Below, one piece after another: positions 6,394-13,998 of a stretch of 64,000 bases of DNA. How positions within the stretch are numbered: the first letter of the stretch is position 1; each line of letters starts with the position of its first letter. Origin of the DNA: Streptomyces cavernicola. GTDB taxonomy: Bacteria; Actinomycetota; Actinomycetes; Streptomycetales; Streptomycetaceae. The stretch lies in the NCBI RefSeq assembly GCF_029968035.1, contig NZ_JASCIQ010000020.1:62001-126000 (forward strand). Reading direction: 5' to 3'. The notes below the pieces were generated by a model. The model was not told the DNA's origin and did not search any database. It worked only from the letters and a program-made list of their open reading frames with translations. A program made the translations under genes and the position numbers.

Positions 6394-6445
6394 GGGTCCG
6401 GCCGACTCGCCTCCTACAGCCGTCGGCCGGACCCCTGGTCCCTCC
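6394..6445 (+). promoter_or_regulatory. Stem-loop leader element, copy 4 (before traB)
   Basis: A perfect 13-bp stem, GGGTCCGGCCGAC (6394-6406) and GTCGGCCGGACCC (6422-6434), closes a 15-base loop beginning TCGCCTC. GGTCCCTCC (6437-6445) follows 20 bases before the GTG at 6466. The stem is entirely different from the other copies, while the loop start and the CCTCC block are kept. This copy stands in front of the DNA translocase gene. Confidence 0.55.
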
Positions 6446-6465
6446 CCTGAGAGAAGGAATCGCCA

Positions 6466-8700
6466 GTGAACCACGACGACGAGAACGAACTCTTCAGCCG
6501 ACTGGAGAAGGAGATCAGCGCCGACTCGTCGCCCGACTCGGGCGGGGAGGTAGTCGACCTCGACAAGGCCCGATCCGCTCGCGCCCAGTCGGCCGACTCC
6601 CGCGCCGCCGAGTCGCCCGACTCCACTCGGGCCGGATCGGGCGACTCCGAGGACACTGAGTCGGCCGACCCGGACAAGACTGTGTTGGTCGACCGACCGG
6701 CCCCCGCGTCGGCCGGTCCCGGCTACCTGGGTCGGCTGCGCTCCGCCCGACGCCGCGACGTCGTGCCGGTGTGGCTGCGCTCGGTCTCGGAGTTGAAGAC
6801 TGCCACTGCCTGGGTGGCGCGGCACTACACCCACAGCGCCGGGTACCACGCACTGCGCTCCCCCGTCTACGCCGCCCGACTCACCCTCCAAGCCCCCGTC
6901 GGGGCCGCGAAGTTCATCGGCTCCACCCTGCGGTGGGTGACCGACGCGGAGGGCGCGCCGGTCCGCGCGGCAGCGGTGCGTCGGGAGGACGCGGGCGAGT
7001 ACCTGGCCCTGTCGCGCAAGCGTGACGGTCGGGTCCGACTGCGCAGCATCATCACGGTGCTCGCGATGTTCTTCGGTATCGGCACCGCGCTTGCCATCTA
7101 CGTGCTCGCGCCTGGCTGGCTCCAGGCGATCTCGGTCGGGGCGCTCGTGGCGGCGCTCGGCTTCAACGGCCGGCGCGCTGACGCCCCGGTCATCAACCGG
7201 GCCGTGGAGATGCCCAAGGCCACCAAGCTCACCTCTGACATCGTGCTCCGCGCGCTCGGCGCGCTCGGCATCGCACCGATCAACCAGGCCCAGGCCAAGG
7301 GCCGGGACGGGTTCGAGTTCACCGCCCCGATCACCCGCGACGGCCCCGGCTGGCGCGCCGAGGGCAACCTGCCCTACGGCGTCACCGTCACGGACGTCAT
7401 CGAGCGGCGCGACAAGCTCGCCTCCGGCCTGCGCCGCCCGCTCGGCTGCGTCTGGCCCGAGGCCGTGCCGGACGAGCACACCGGCCGCCTGGTCCTCTGG
7501 GTCGGAGACCAGGACATGTCGAGCACGAAGAAGCCCAAGTGGCCGCTGCTCACCTCGGGTTCGGTCGACCTGTTCAAGCCCGTCCCGTACGGCACTGACC
7601 AGCGCGGACGCTGGGTCAACGTCACCCTGATGTACATCGCCGGGGTGATCGGTGCCATCCCGCGCATGGGCAAGACGTTCCTGCTCCGCCTGCTGCTCCT
7701 CATGGCCGCGCTCGATGCGCGGGCTGAACTGCACACGTACGACATGAAGGGCACCGGCGACCTCGACCCAGTCGGCAACGCCGTCTCACACCGGCACGCC
7801 GCGGGTGACGACGACGAGTCGATCCAGTACGCGTTGAACGACTTCCGTGCCCTGCGCGAGGAGCTGCGACGTCGCACGAAGGTGATCCGCTCGCTGCCGA
7901 GGGACATCTGCCCGGAGTCCAAGGTCACGTCCGCGCTGGCGGACAAGCGGTCGCTCGGGCTGCACCCGATCGTGATCGGGGTGGACGAGTGCCAGGTGCT
8001 CTTCGAGCACCCCGACTACGGCAAGGAGTTCGAGGAAATCGCCACTGACCTGGTCAAACGAGGCCCGGCCACCGGCATCGTGCTCCTGCTCGCCACACAG
8101 CGCCCGGACGCCAAGGCCCTGCCGACCGGCATCTCGGCGAACGCCTCGGCCCGCTGGTGCCTGAAGGTCATGGGCCAGCTGGAGAACGACATGGTCCTCG
8201 GCACCTCCGCCTACAAGCGCGGCGTGCGGGCCACGATGTTCTCCTGGGGCGACAAGGGCATCCACTACTTCGTCGGCGAAGGCTCGGACGCCCGCATCGT
8301 CGGCTCCGTCTACGTCGACGGCCCCACCGCCGACGCCATCGGCGCCCGAGCCCGCAAGGCCCGCGAGAAGGCCGGTCTCCTGTCCGGCTACGCCCTCGGC
8401 GAGGAGCCGCAGACGGCTGAGACCAGCTACGACCTGCTCGCCGACATCCTCGCCGTGGTCCCCGCCAAGGAGGCCAAGGCGTGGTCGGAGACGGTCGTGG
8501 CTCGACTCGCCGAGCTGCGGCCCGACACCTACGAGGGCTGGGAGCCTGACGGGCTCGCCGCCGCGCTCAAGCCGCACGGCATCAGCACCATCCAGGTCGG
8601 CCGGCGCGTGGACGGCAAGGTCGTCAACCGCCGCGGCATCGCCCGTACCGACATCACGACCGCGATTGCGGAGTGTGACGGAAAGCGGGACGCGAGCTGA
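6466..8700 (+). CDS. traB: TraB-type FtsK/SpoIIIE DNA translocase
   Basis: A 744-aa protein, the only transfer protein needed by Streptomyces conjugative elements, which pumps double-stranded DNA between mycelial cells. Residues about 15-75 are a low-complexity Ser/Asp/Ala linker. Membrane segments follow near 187-225 (IITVLAMFFGIGTALAIYVL). The motor domain has a Walker A variant GAIPRMGKT (about 396-404), a Walker B HPIVIGVDECQVL (about 500-512) and the FtsK-like block LLATQRPDAKALP. The C-terminal about 100 residues include a winged-helix-like part (YEGWEPDGLAAALKPHGIST) that could read the DNA. GTG start at 6466 with AAGGA upstream. Palindromic repeats lie directly downstream. Confidence 0.93.
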   Translation: MNHDDENELFSRLEKEISADSSPDSGGEVVDLDKARSARAQSADSRAAESPDSTRAGSGDSEDTESADPDKTVLVDRPAPASAGPGYLGRLRSARRRDVVPVWLRSVSELKTATAWVARHYTHSAGYHALRSPVYAARLTLQAPVGAAKFIGSTLRWVTDAEGAPVRAAAVRREDAGEYLALSRKRDGRVRLRSIITVLAMFFGIGTALAIYVLAPGWLQAISVGALVAALGFNGRRADAPVINRAVEMPKATKLTSDIVLRALGALGIAPINQAQAKGRDGFEFTAPITRDGPGWRAEGNLPYGVTVTDVIERRDKLASGLRRPLGCVWPEAVPDEHTGRLVLWVGDQDMSSTKKPKWPLLTSGSVDLFKPVPYGTDQRGRWVNVTLMYIAGVIGAIPRMGKTFLLRLLLLMAALDARAELHTYDMKGTGDLDPVGNAVSHRHAAGDDDESIQYALNDFRALREELRRRTKVIRSLPRDICPESKVTSALADKRSLGLHPIVIGVDECQVLFEHPDYGKEFEEIATDLVKRGPATGIVLLLATQRPDAKALPTGISANASARWCLKVMGQLENDMVLGTSAYKRGVRATMFSWGDKGIHYFVGEGSDARIVGSVYVDGPTADAIGARARKAREKAGLLSGYALGEEPQTAETSYDLLADILAVVPAKEAKAWSETVVARLAELRPDTYEGWEPDGLAAALKPHGISTIQVGRRVDGKVVNRRGIARTDITTAIAECDGKRDAS

Positions 8701-8710
8701 CCTTCCGGGG

Positions 8711-8800
8711 CCGCTAGCGATAGCGGCACCCCCCGCTAACGTTAGCGGCCCCGCTAGCACCCCAAACCGCCTGTGATCAGGCCGCTAGCGGATAGCGGCC
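8711..8800. repeat. Palindromic CCGCTA-n-TAGCGG repeats (candidate clt transfer locus)
   Basis: Inverted repeats occur at 8711-8726 (4-base spacer), 8733-8748 (perfect 16-bp palindrome CCGCTAACGTTAGCGG) and 8780-8800 (GGCCGCTA, 5-base spacer, TAGCGGCC), plus a half site at 8751-8758. They fill the non-coding gap immediately after traB. In characterised Streptomyces plasmids TraB binds a non-coding repeat locus, clt, near traB. The assignment is by analogy; a regulatory role on the 8842 gene is an alternative. Confidence 0.5.
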
Positions 8801-8841
8801 CACCTGCGGAAACCCCTGAAAACCGCCTGGAAAGGCCCTTC

Positions 8842-9093
8842 ATGACCCTCACGCTCCTCGCTATCGCCTGCCTGTTCGCCGTCACACTGTGTTACTGGCT
8901 TCTGTGTGTGGTCAGCCCGTTCGGGAACTGCCGCAAGTGCCGCGGCCTCGGCATGAAGACCCGCGTCACCCGCAGCGGCAAGGTCAAGGCCGGGAAGGTC
9001 TGCCGACGCTGCCACGGCGAAGGCCGCCGCATACGCGTCGGCTGGTGGCTCTCGAACCGGGCCAGCAGCATCCACCGCGACGGCACCCGCTGA
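8842..9093 (+). CDS. Small membrane-anchored zinc-ribbon protein
   Basis: An 83-aa product from ATG 8842, the first Met after the palindromes. One N-terminal membrane helix (LTLLAIACLFAVTLCYWLLC) is followed by two DnaJ-type Cys pairs, CRKCRGLGMK and CRRCHGEGRR, which would bind zinc. The tail is basic. The gap before it contains the candidate clt repeats. Its stop overlaps the next start. Small membrane proteins after traB in related elements are often spread (Spd) factors; that role is inferred from position. Confidence 0.65.
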   Translation: MTLTLLAIACLFAVTLCYWLLCVVSPFGNCRKCRGLGMKTRVTRSGKVKAGKVCRRCHGEGRRIRVGWWLSNRASSIHRDGTR

Positions 9094-9230
9094 TGCCCCG
9101 CCCGCGCACCCTGCTCGCCCTCATCGCGCTCGGCGTCGCCATCGGCTCCTGCCACCGCGACCCCGCCCCGCACCACCACACCCACTCTCACCGTCCCAAC
9201 TCGCTTCAGGAGATGCCGTCATGGCGCTGA
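9093..9230 (+). CDS. Very short exported or membrane peptide (tentative)
   Basis: A 45-aa frame whose ATG at 9093 overlaps the preceding stop and whose end overlaps the next gene's start. It has a hydrophobic N-terminus (RTLLALIALGVAIGSC) with a Cys that might be a lipid attachment site, though it is not a clean lipobox, and a His-rich middle (APHHHTHSHR). The tight overlaps on both sides favour a real gene; shortness and lack of a recognised family lower confidence. Confidence 0.4.
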   Translation: MPRPRTLLALIALGVAIGSCHRDPAPHHHTHSHRPNSLQEMPSWR

Positions 9231-9406
9231 CCAACAAGGACCCGCACAACGCCCGCGAGATGGCCCGAGTCCTCTACCTGTCCGGCAAGGCGATGCGCCG
9301 CCAGTCCCGCGGCAAGTCCATCAAGGCCATCGAGAACGAGATCGACGCCATCCGCGAGACGGCCCAGGAGCGCGAGAACGCCAAGCTCCGCGGCCGCCGC
9401 CGCTGA
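9221..9406 (+). CDS. Small basic helical protein
   Basis: A 61-aa product with ATG 9221 and AGGAGAT nine bases upstream. It is basic and helical throughout (NAREMARVLYLSGKAMRRQS, IKAIENEIDAIRETAQ) and ends RGRRR. No Cys and no membrane segment. It could be a small nucleic-acid-binding protein. It sits between the two short membrane-protein genes of the spread-like region. No family was recognised. Confidence 0.6.
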   Translation: MALTNKDPHNAREMARVLYLSGKAMRRQSRGKSIKAIENEIDAIRETAQERENAKLRGRRR

Positions 9407-9422
9407 CCCGGGAGACGACCTG

Positions 9423-9617
9423 ATGACACTCACGATCTCCCTCGCCCTGCTCTTCGGCGTCGGCGCGTTCGTCCTGATCCGCTTCAAGGCGGTCGGGCTC
9501 GTCGCCGCCGTGATCCTCGTGCTGTTCGGCTTCTACCTCGCCAGCACCGACGCCCGCACCACCATCAACGACCTCGTCTCGGGCGCACTCAGCATCGTCC
9601 GCAGCATCGACACCTAG
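9423..9617 (+). CDS. Small membrane protein (spread-type)
   Basis: A 64-aa product from ATG 9423, with GGGAGA upstream. Two hydrophobic segments cover about residues 2-18 and 21-41 (ISLALLFGVGAFVLIRF, AVGLVAAVILVLFGFYLA), and a short hydrophilic tail follows. Its position downstream of traB with other small membrane proteins matches the spd genes that help plasmid spread through the mycelium. That role is inferred. Confidence 0.6.
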   Translation: MTLTISLALLFGVGAFVLIRFKAVGLVAAVILVLFGFYLASTDARTTINDLVSGALSIVRSIDT

Positions 9618-9630
9618 GAGGGCAGCAGTC

Positions 9631-10236
9631 GTGAACGAACCCCTCGTCGCCAAGCACTGGCTCGCCCTCGCCGCCCCCAAGGCGGGCCCAGCCGTGGCCA
9701 CGTCCACAGTGCTCATCCTGGGGCGGATCTGGAACGCCAACGGAGCCGAACACTCCATCGGGGATGCGGTGTTGCTGGGCGGCCTCGCAGCGAGCTGTGC
9801 GGCCGCCGGCGTCGTCTGCGCCAGCCGCCTCGGCAACACCACGGCGACCGCGACCGCGTTCACCGCCTCCGCCGCCCTCGCCCTCGCCGGGGTGGCCGGA
9901 TACTCCGACGGCATCTCGCTCCCGCTGCTGCTGTGGGCCATCGCCACCGGCATCAGCTACGGCCTCGCCGCCCGCCTCTGGCGCAACGACCACAAGGAAC
10001 AGACCCTCCACGACCGGCAGATAAGCGTGCGCCGCGAGGAACACGCCCACGTCGAACGCGTGGAGGCCATCCGCGCCGGAGCCCAGATCGAAACCGCCCG
10101 CGCGGGCGCCGCGTACGCCGAACAACTCGCCACGGCGCTGCTGACCCGCGCGAGCCTGCCCGGCTACAACCCGACCGCCCTCGCCGAGGCCGGACTGCCC
10201 CAACTCACCACCACCCAGCTCGAAAAGGAGCACTGA
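9631..10236 (+). CDS. Membrane protein, SpdB-like by position
   Basis: A 201-aa protein with GTG 9631 behind GGAGG. It has four probable membrane segments between about residues 15 and 115 (AVATSTVLILGRIW, AVLLGGLAASCAAAGVVCA, ATAFTASAALALAGVAGY, PLLLWAIATGISYGLAARLW). A cytoplasmic helix (QISVRREEHAHVERVEAIRA) and a C-terminal tail follow. Mid-sized multi-spanning proteins in this part of AICEs are often named SpdB; no sequence motif proves it. Confidence 0.6.
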   Translation: MNEPLVAKHWLALAAPKAGPAVATSTVLILGRIWNANGAEHSIGDAVLLGGLAASCAAAGVVCASRLGNTTATATAFTASAALALAGVAGYSDGISLPLLLWAIATGISYGLAARLWRNDHKEQTLHDRQISVRREEHAHVERVEAIRAGAQIETARAGAAYAEQLATALLTRASLPGYNPTALAEAGLPQLTTTQLEKEH

Positions 10237-10239
10237 CCG

Positions 10240-10377
10240 ATGGACGAGACCTACGACGACGAGTTCTACGACTGCCCCCAGTGCGAGGAGGAGCAGGACA
10301 GCGGAGTCGTCTCCCCGCACTGCTGCGGCTGCGGCGCCGACGGGTCCGGCGAACGCCCCGACTGCACCTGCCAGTAA
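10240..10377 (+). CDS. Small acidic Cys-rich (zinc-binding) protein
   Basis: A 45-aa product whose ATG (10240) starts three bases after the preceding stop, with AAGGAG upstream. The sequence is acidic and contains seven Cys: CPQCEEEQ, then HCCGCGADG, then CTCQ at the very end. A zinc ribbon or two-site zinc cluster is likely. It forms a tight cluster with the spread-like genes. It resembles the small zinc-finger proteins often found in actinomycete mobile elements but no exact family is claimed. Confidence 0.6.
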   Translation: MDETYDDEFYDCPQCEEEQDSGVVSPHCCGCGADGSGERPDCTCQ

Positions 10378-10403
10378 CCACCGCCGAGAAAGGACTGACC
10401 CCC

Positions 10404-10784
10404 ATGAACGACACCACGCCCGCTGAACTCGCCGAACAGGCCGCCCAAGCGATCCGGAACCTCAACCACGCCACCCTGCCCGGCAAGGACCAGCTCGCCT
10501 ACCCGGGCGACGCGTACGAGACCGTCGGGCCGCTCGCCCGGCTCGCCCACCGGCTGCCGCAGAGCCTCGACCAGCTCACCGAGTTCCTGCGCAAGCTCAC
10601 CGAGTCCGGCGCGGTGACCGCCGACTACGGCTCCGCCGAGGAGCAGCTGCTCGAAGCGCGCTCCGCGCTCGCGTCCAGCGCGCTGATCGCCCTGACCCTC
10701 GCCGAGCACCTCGACCGCGCCCACGAGGCCCTCGCCCCGCTCGGCTACGACGAGCGCGCGGCCGCGGCACCGAGCGGCCTCTGA
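10404..10784 (+). CDS. Helical hypothetical protein
   Basis: A 126-aa product starting at ATG 10404 with GAGAAAGGA upstream; the longer frame upstream overlaps other genes. It is a helical, Ala/Leu-rich soluble protein (ELAEQAAQAIRNLNHATLPG, LARLAHRLPQSLDQLTEFLR, SALIALTLAEHLDRAHEALA). Proteins of this size and composition are common in Streptomyces AICEs next to replication genes, but the function is not known to me. A stem-loop leader element (10791) separates it from the replication genes. Confidence 0.6.
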   Translation: MNDTTPAELAEQAAQAIRNLNHATLPGKDQLAYPGDAYETVGPLARLAHRLPQSLDQLTEFLRKLTESGAVTADYGSAEEQLLEARSALASSALIALTLAEHLDRAHEALAPLGYDERAAAAPSGL

Positions 10785-10790
10785 ACACGC

Positions 10791-10847
10791 CCGAGCGGGC
10801 CGCCTCTCACCACAAGACCGCGGCCCGCTCGGCTTCCTCGTCCCTCC
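10791..10847 (+). promoter_or_regulatory. Stem-loop leader element, copy 3 (before Prim-Pol)
   Basis: CCGAGCGGGCC (10791-10801) pairs with GGCCCGCTCGG (10822-10832) around a 20-base loop that matches copy 1 at 19 of 20 positions. Against copy 1 the stem shows two compensatory pair changes. CGTCCCTCC (10839-10847) lies 23 bases before ATG 10871 and can pair with the GGAG of the ribosome binding site at 10856-10861. Confidence 0.6.
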
Positions 10848-10870
10848 AAGAGAGCAAGGAGAACCCCAGC

Positions 10871-11749
10871 ATGACCCATACCGGCACCATCCGGCGAGAC
10901 CGTCTCAGGCCAACCCCGGCCGGGCCGCTGGCCACGGCGTTGGCGCTCGCGGCCGGAGGCGTGCCCGTGCTGCCGCTCCGCAAGGGCAAGGTGCCCTTCG
11001 CGAACTGCCCCGCATGCCTCTACAGCAGGTGCGGCGGCCGGCCGAACATGAAGGACCCCGGTCCCTGCACCTGCGCGTCCCCCTGCCACGGCTGGGCCGC
11101 CACCACCACCGACCCGAGCATCATCAACTCCCCGGCGTGGGAGATGGCATGGCGCGAGGGAGTAGCCGTGGCTTACCACCCCGGCGGTGCCGGGCTCACC
11201 GTCGTCGACTTGGACGATGCCGAGGCCATCGCGTGGGCCCGTGCGTCTCTGCCGCCGACCCGGACCGTGGCCACCACGCGGGGAGAGCACTGGATCTACC
11301 AGGGCACCATGCGCTCCGTGAACGGCGTCCGTGACGGTGTGGACATCAAGTCGACGATGTCCTACGTCCGTTGGCTTGGCCCTGGCACCGGCTCTGTGGC
11401 TCCCCTGCCAGCAGCGGTGCGAGCGCTAGCTGCGAAGGAGCCCACGACAGCCCGACCGATGCCCCAGGGCCTCGCCATGCCCGAGCAGACCGGAGAGTGC
11501 CGTCACCGCACGCCCGCCTACCTGGAACGCGGCATCGCCATGGCCGAGCAGCGCATCGCCGACGCCCCGAGCACGGTCCACAACACCGTCTACGCCACGT
11601 TCCTCGCTGTGCTGTCCACCCACGGACGCTGCGGCTGCCTCACCGAAGCGCACGCCGAGCGGCTGTTCACGGCGGCGCAGGCCAAGGGCGAGTCGCTCCG
11701 GCACTGCTCGGACGCGTGGGCCAACGCCCGTACGAAGTTGGGACTGTAG
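10871..11749 (+). CDS. Prim-Pol (bifunctional DNA primase/polymerase) replication protein
   Basis: A 292-aa protein. The N-terminal domain fits the AEP-type primase/polymerase family: ATALALAAGGVPVLPLRKGK at the start, a Cys cluster CPACLYSRCGG plus CTCASPCHGW, and the acidic motif LTVVDLDDAEA near residue 105 that would bind the catalytic metal. A helical C-terminal part follows (MAEQRIADAPSTVHNTVYAT). Prim-Pol proteins are one of the known AICE replication types. ATG 10871 lies behind AAGGAGA and the leader element. Two bases separate it from the ATPase gene, which probably acts with it. Confidence 0.82.
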   Translation: MTHTGTIRRDRLRPTPAGPLATALALAAGGVPVLPLRKGKVPFANCPACLYSRCGGRPNMKDPGPCTCASPCHGWAATTTDPSIINSPAWEMAWREGVAVAYHPGGAGLTVVDLDDAEAIAWARASLPPTRTVATTRGEHWIYQGTMRSVNGVRDGVDIKSTMSYVRWLGPGTGSVAPLPAAVRALAAKEPTTARPMPQGLAMPEQTGECRHRTPAYLERGIAMAEQRIADAPSTVHNTVYATFLAVLSTHGRCGCLTEAHAERLFTAAQAKGESLRHCSDAWANARTKLGL

Positions 11750-11751
11750 CG

Positions 11752-13227
11752 ATGTCCGAGGACGAGAAGACTCCGGCCCGCGAGGTCATCGCGGACTACG
11801 CCCAGCAGCACTTCCGGTACTTCCGCACCGCCGACGGCACCGTGTACGCGCAGAAGAACGGCCACCCGGTGGCCCGTCCGATCCGCTCTCAGGGCACCTC
11901 GGGCAGCCACCGGCAGGAACTCATGGTCGGCCTGTTCAACGACGGGCTCGGCGTATTCAACGGGACCAGCCTCAAGGAGGCGTTGGACTTGATCGAGGCA
12001 CTCGCGATGAGCCAGCCCGTACAGCAGGTCCACATCCGCGTCGCGCCGGGATTCGACGGCGCGACCTGGCTCGACCTGGGCCGCACCGACGGCAAGTCCG
12101 TCCGCATCCACCCCACCGGCTGGGACATCCTCACCCCCGACCCCGCCGAGGTGTGCTGGCGACGTACGCAGCTCACCGGCGAACTGCCCTTGCCCGTCAA
12201 GGACACCGACGGCAAGGGCATCGACCTGCTGCTGCGGCTGTGCAACTTCGCCACGGCGGAAACCGAGTGCCTGGCCATCGCCTGGCTGATCGGCTGCCTC
12301 GGCCCGTCCGTGCCCGTGCCCGCCCCGTTCCTCACCGGCCCCCAGGGCGCGGGCAAGTCCACCGGCGGGCGGATGCTCGTGCGGGTCATCGAGGGCATGA
12401 GCGGCGACCTGCGCCGTGCCCCGAAGGACGAGGAGAACCTGATCACGGCCGTCGCCGCCGGATGGGTCACCGCCCTGGACAACCTCTCCCACATGGCTCC
12501 GGACCTCTCCGACGCCATGTGCTGCATCGTCACCGGTGCAGAGACCGTCAAGCGCGCCCTGCATACCGACGGCGACGTCTACCGCGCCCGCTACCGCCGC
12601 CCGCTGCTGCTGACCGGCATCGACGTCGGCGTCATCCGGCCCGACCTCGCCGAACGACTCCTGCCACTCCGCCTGGAGCGGCCCGGGGTCCGCCGCACAG
12701 AGGCGGAACTGTGGGGGGAGTTCGCGGAGATCCTGCCCATCGTGCTCGGCTCGCTCCTCGACCTCACGGTCAAGGTCCGCGCCGCCGAGGCCAACATCCC
12801 CACGGATCTGCGGATGGCGGACTTCGCGCACCTGTGCGCTCAGCTCGACGCGGCGACCGGCTGGGGCGCGCTCAACGCCTACCGGGCCAGCCTCGACGAC
12901 CTCAACGACGACGTCATCGAAGGCGACTTGCTCGCGCAGACGGTCCTGCAGCACGCCGCCGACATCGCGCCGGGGTCCGAGCAGCGGATGACGTCCACCG
13001 AATGGCTCCACTGCCTCACCCGCCTCTACTCGGGCGAGGACTGCCGTCCCCTGCCCAAGGGGTGGCCGACCACCGGCAAGGTCCTCTCCGACCGCCTCAA
13101 GCGCCTCCAGCCCACCCTGGCCGCCCGCGGCGTCCTCATCGACTCGGGCCGCACCAAGGAGGGCCGCTACATCGAGATGGCCCGTCCGACGGCCCCACCT
13201 CCGCACCAGCAGGAGGCCATGGTCTAA
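11752..13227 (+). CDS. P-loop ATPase, putative replicative helicase partner of Prim-Pol
   Basis: A 491-aa protein from ATG 11752. The frame is open further upstream, but that part overlaps the Prim-Pol gene. It has a Walker A at about residues 193-204 (LTGPQGAGKSTGGRML), a Walker B-like segment WVTALDNLSHM about 45 residues later, and a likely arginine-bearing segment (RYRRPLLLTGID). This order resembles helicase domains fused to or coupled with Prim-Pol in plasmids and AICEs. A C-terminal segment (TTGKVLSDRLKRLQPTLAAR) looks like a winged helix. A strong hairpin and an iteron array follow. Confidence 0.75.
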   Translation: MSEDEKTPAREVIADYAQQHFRYFRTADGTVYAQKNGHPVARPIRSQGTSGSHRQELMVGLFNDGLGVFNGTSLKEALDLIEALAMSQPVQQVHIRVAPGFDGATWLDLGRTDGKSVRIHPTGWDILTPDPAEVCWRRTQLTGELPLPVKDTDGKGIDLLLRLCNFATAETECLAIAWLIGCLGPSVPVPAPFLTGPQGAGKSTGGRMLVRVIEGMSGDLRRAPKDEENLITAVAAGWVTALDNLSHMAPDLSDAMCCIVTGAETVKRALHTDGDVYRARYRRPLLLTGIDVGVIRPDLAERLLPLRLERPGVRRTEAELWGEFAEILPIVLGSLLDLTVKVRAAEANIPTDLRMADFAHLCAQLDAATGWGALNAYRASLDDLNDDVIEGDLLAQTVLQHAADIAPGSEQRMTSTEWLHCLTRLYSGEDCRPLPKGWPTTGKVLSDRLKRLQPTLAARGVLIDSGRTKEGRYIEMARPTAPPPHQQEAMV

Positions 13228-13237
13228 CCGGCGCACA

Positions 13238-13281
13238 AGCAAGAAGAGCACCACGCGCCAGACCCCGGTGCTCTTCTTGCT
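13238..13281 (+). terminator. Strong hairpin after the replication genes
   Basis: AGCAAGAAGAGCACC (13238-13252) and GGTGCTCTTCTTGCT (13267-13281) form a perfect 15-bp stem with a 14-base loop, 10 bases after the stop of the ATPase gene. No U-tract follows. It probably ends the prim-pol transcript. The remaining space to 13395 shows nothing recognisable. Confidence 0.7.
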
Positions 13282-13395
13282 GTTCGGCGGCTCGCCGCCG
13301 CCCGATGGTCGCGCCGCGAAGCGGCTCCCTCTTCAAGCCCCTGAGCCGCACACAACAACAGACACCCACCCTCTCTTTTTCCTAAGAGAAGAACG

Positions 13396-13603
13396 CTGCG
13401 TCACCTGCGTCACCCACGCCCCGAAAACGCCCCGCGACCTGCGGCAACGGCGGTGACGCAGACGGCCGATTCTGCGTCACCTCGCGTCATCTGCGTCACC
13501 CGCGATGACGCAGACGCAAGCCGGTGACGCACACCCCAATCCCTGCGTCACCACAAAGGTCCAGGTCAGAGCGGTACATGACGCAGATGACGCGGTGACG
13601 CAG
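13396..13603. repeat. Iteron array CTGCGTCAC (candidate replication origin)
   Basis: Twelve copies of a 9-bp motif lie within 208 bases. Forward copies (CTGCGTCAC) start at 13396, 13405, 13472, 13491 and 13543, with a variant at 13482. Inverted copies (GTGACGCAG or ATGACGCAG) lie at about 13452, 13504, 13523, 13578 and 13594, with a variant at 13587. The array sits between the replication genes and the xis/int genes. Iterons beside rep genes usually mark the origin. Binding arms for Int/Xis are an alternative. Confidence 0.6.
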
Positions 13604-13665
13604 AAATCCCCACCTCGGACACACGCGGCCCCGAGCCGCCCGAGCCGACTCCCTCCGAGGACCTC

Positions 13666-13911
13666 ATGAGCCGAACCAGTTCCGCTCACCCCGACCCCAC
13701 CGCCGCCCTCCGAGGCGGCCTCCCCGACCGCTACCTCACCCCCGAGGACATCGCCGCGATGTTCGGCGTGCCCCTGGAGACCGTCTACCAGTGGCGCAAG
13801 AAGCGCACTGGCCCGCCCGGATTCCGGATCGGCAGGCACGTCCGCTACGACCCCGTCGACGTACGCGCCTACGTCGACGCGCTCCGTACCGCTGACGCAG
13901 AAGTCGCCTGA
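13666..13911 (+). CDS. xis: Excisionase-like HTH protein (Xis)
   Basis: An 81-aa protein with the MerR/excisionase-type helix-turn-helix: YLTPEDIAAMFGVPLETVYQ, then WRKKRTGPPGFRIGRHVRYD and VDVRAYVDALR. This layout is the usual AICE Xis, which binds attachment-site DNA and turns the integrase to excision. ATG 13666 follows an AGGA-type ribosome binding site. It sits 87 bases upstream of int on the same strand, as in pSAM2. Confidence 0.88.
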   Translation: MSRTSSAHPDPTAALRGGLPDRYLTPEDIAAMFGVPLETVYQWRKKRTGPPGFRIGRHVRYDPVDVRAYVDALRTADAEVA

Positions 13912-13998
13912 CGCACAGCCGTACGAACCCTCAACTCCCGTGGGGCAGGCCCGTCCTGGGCCTGCCCCACAGCCATTCCCAGAAGGGCCCGGCCACAG

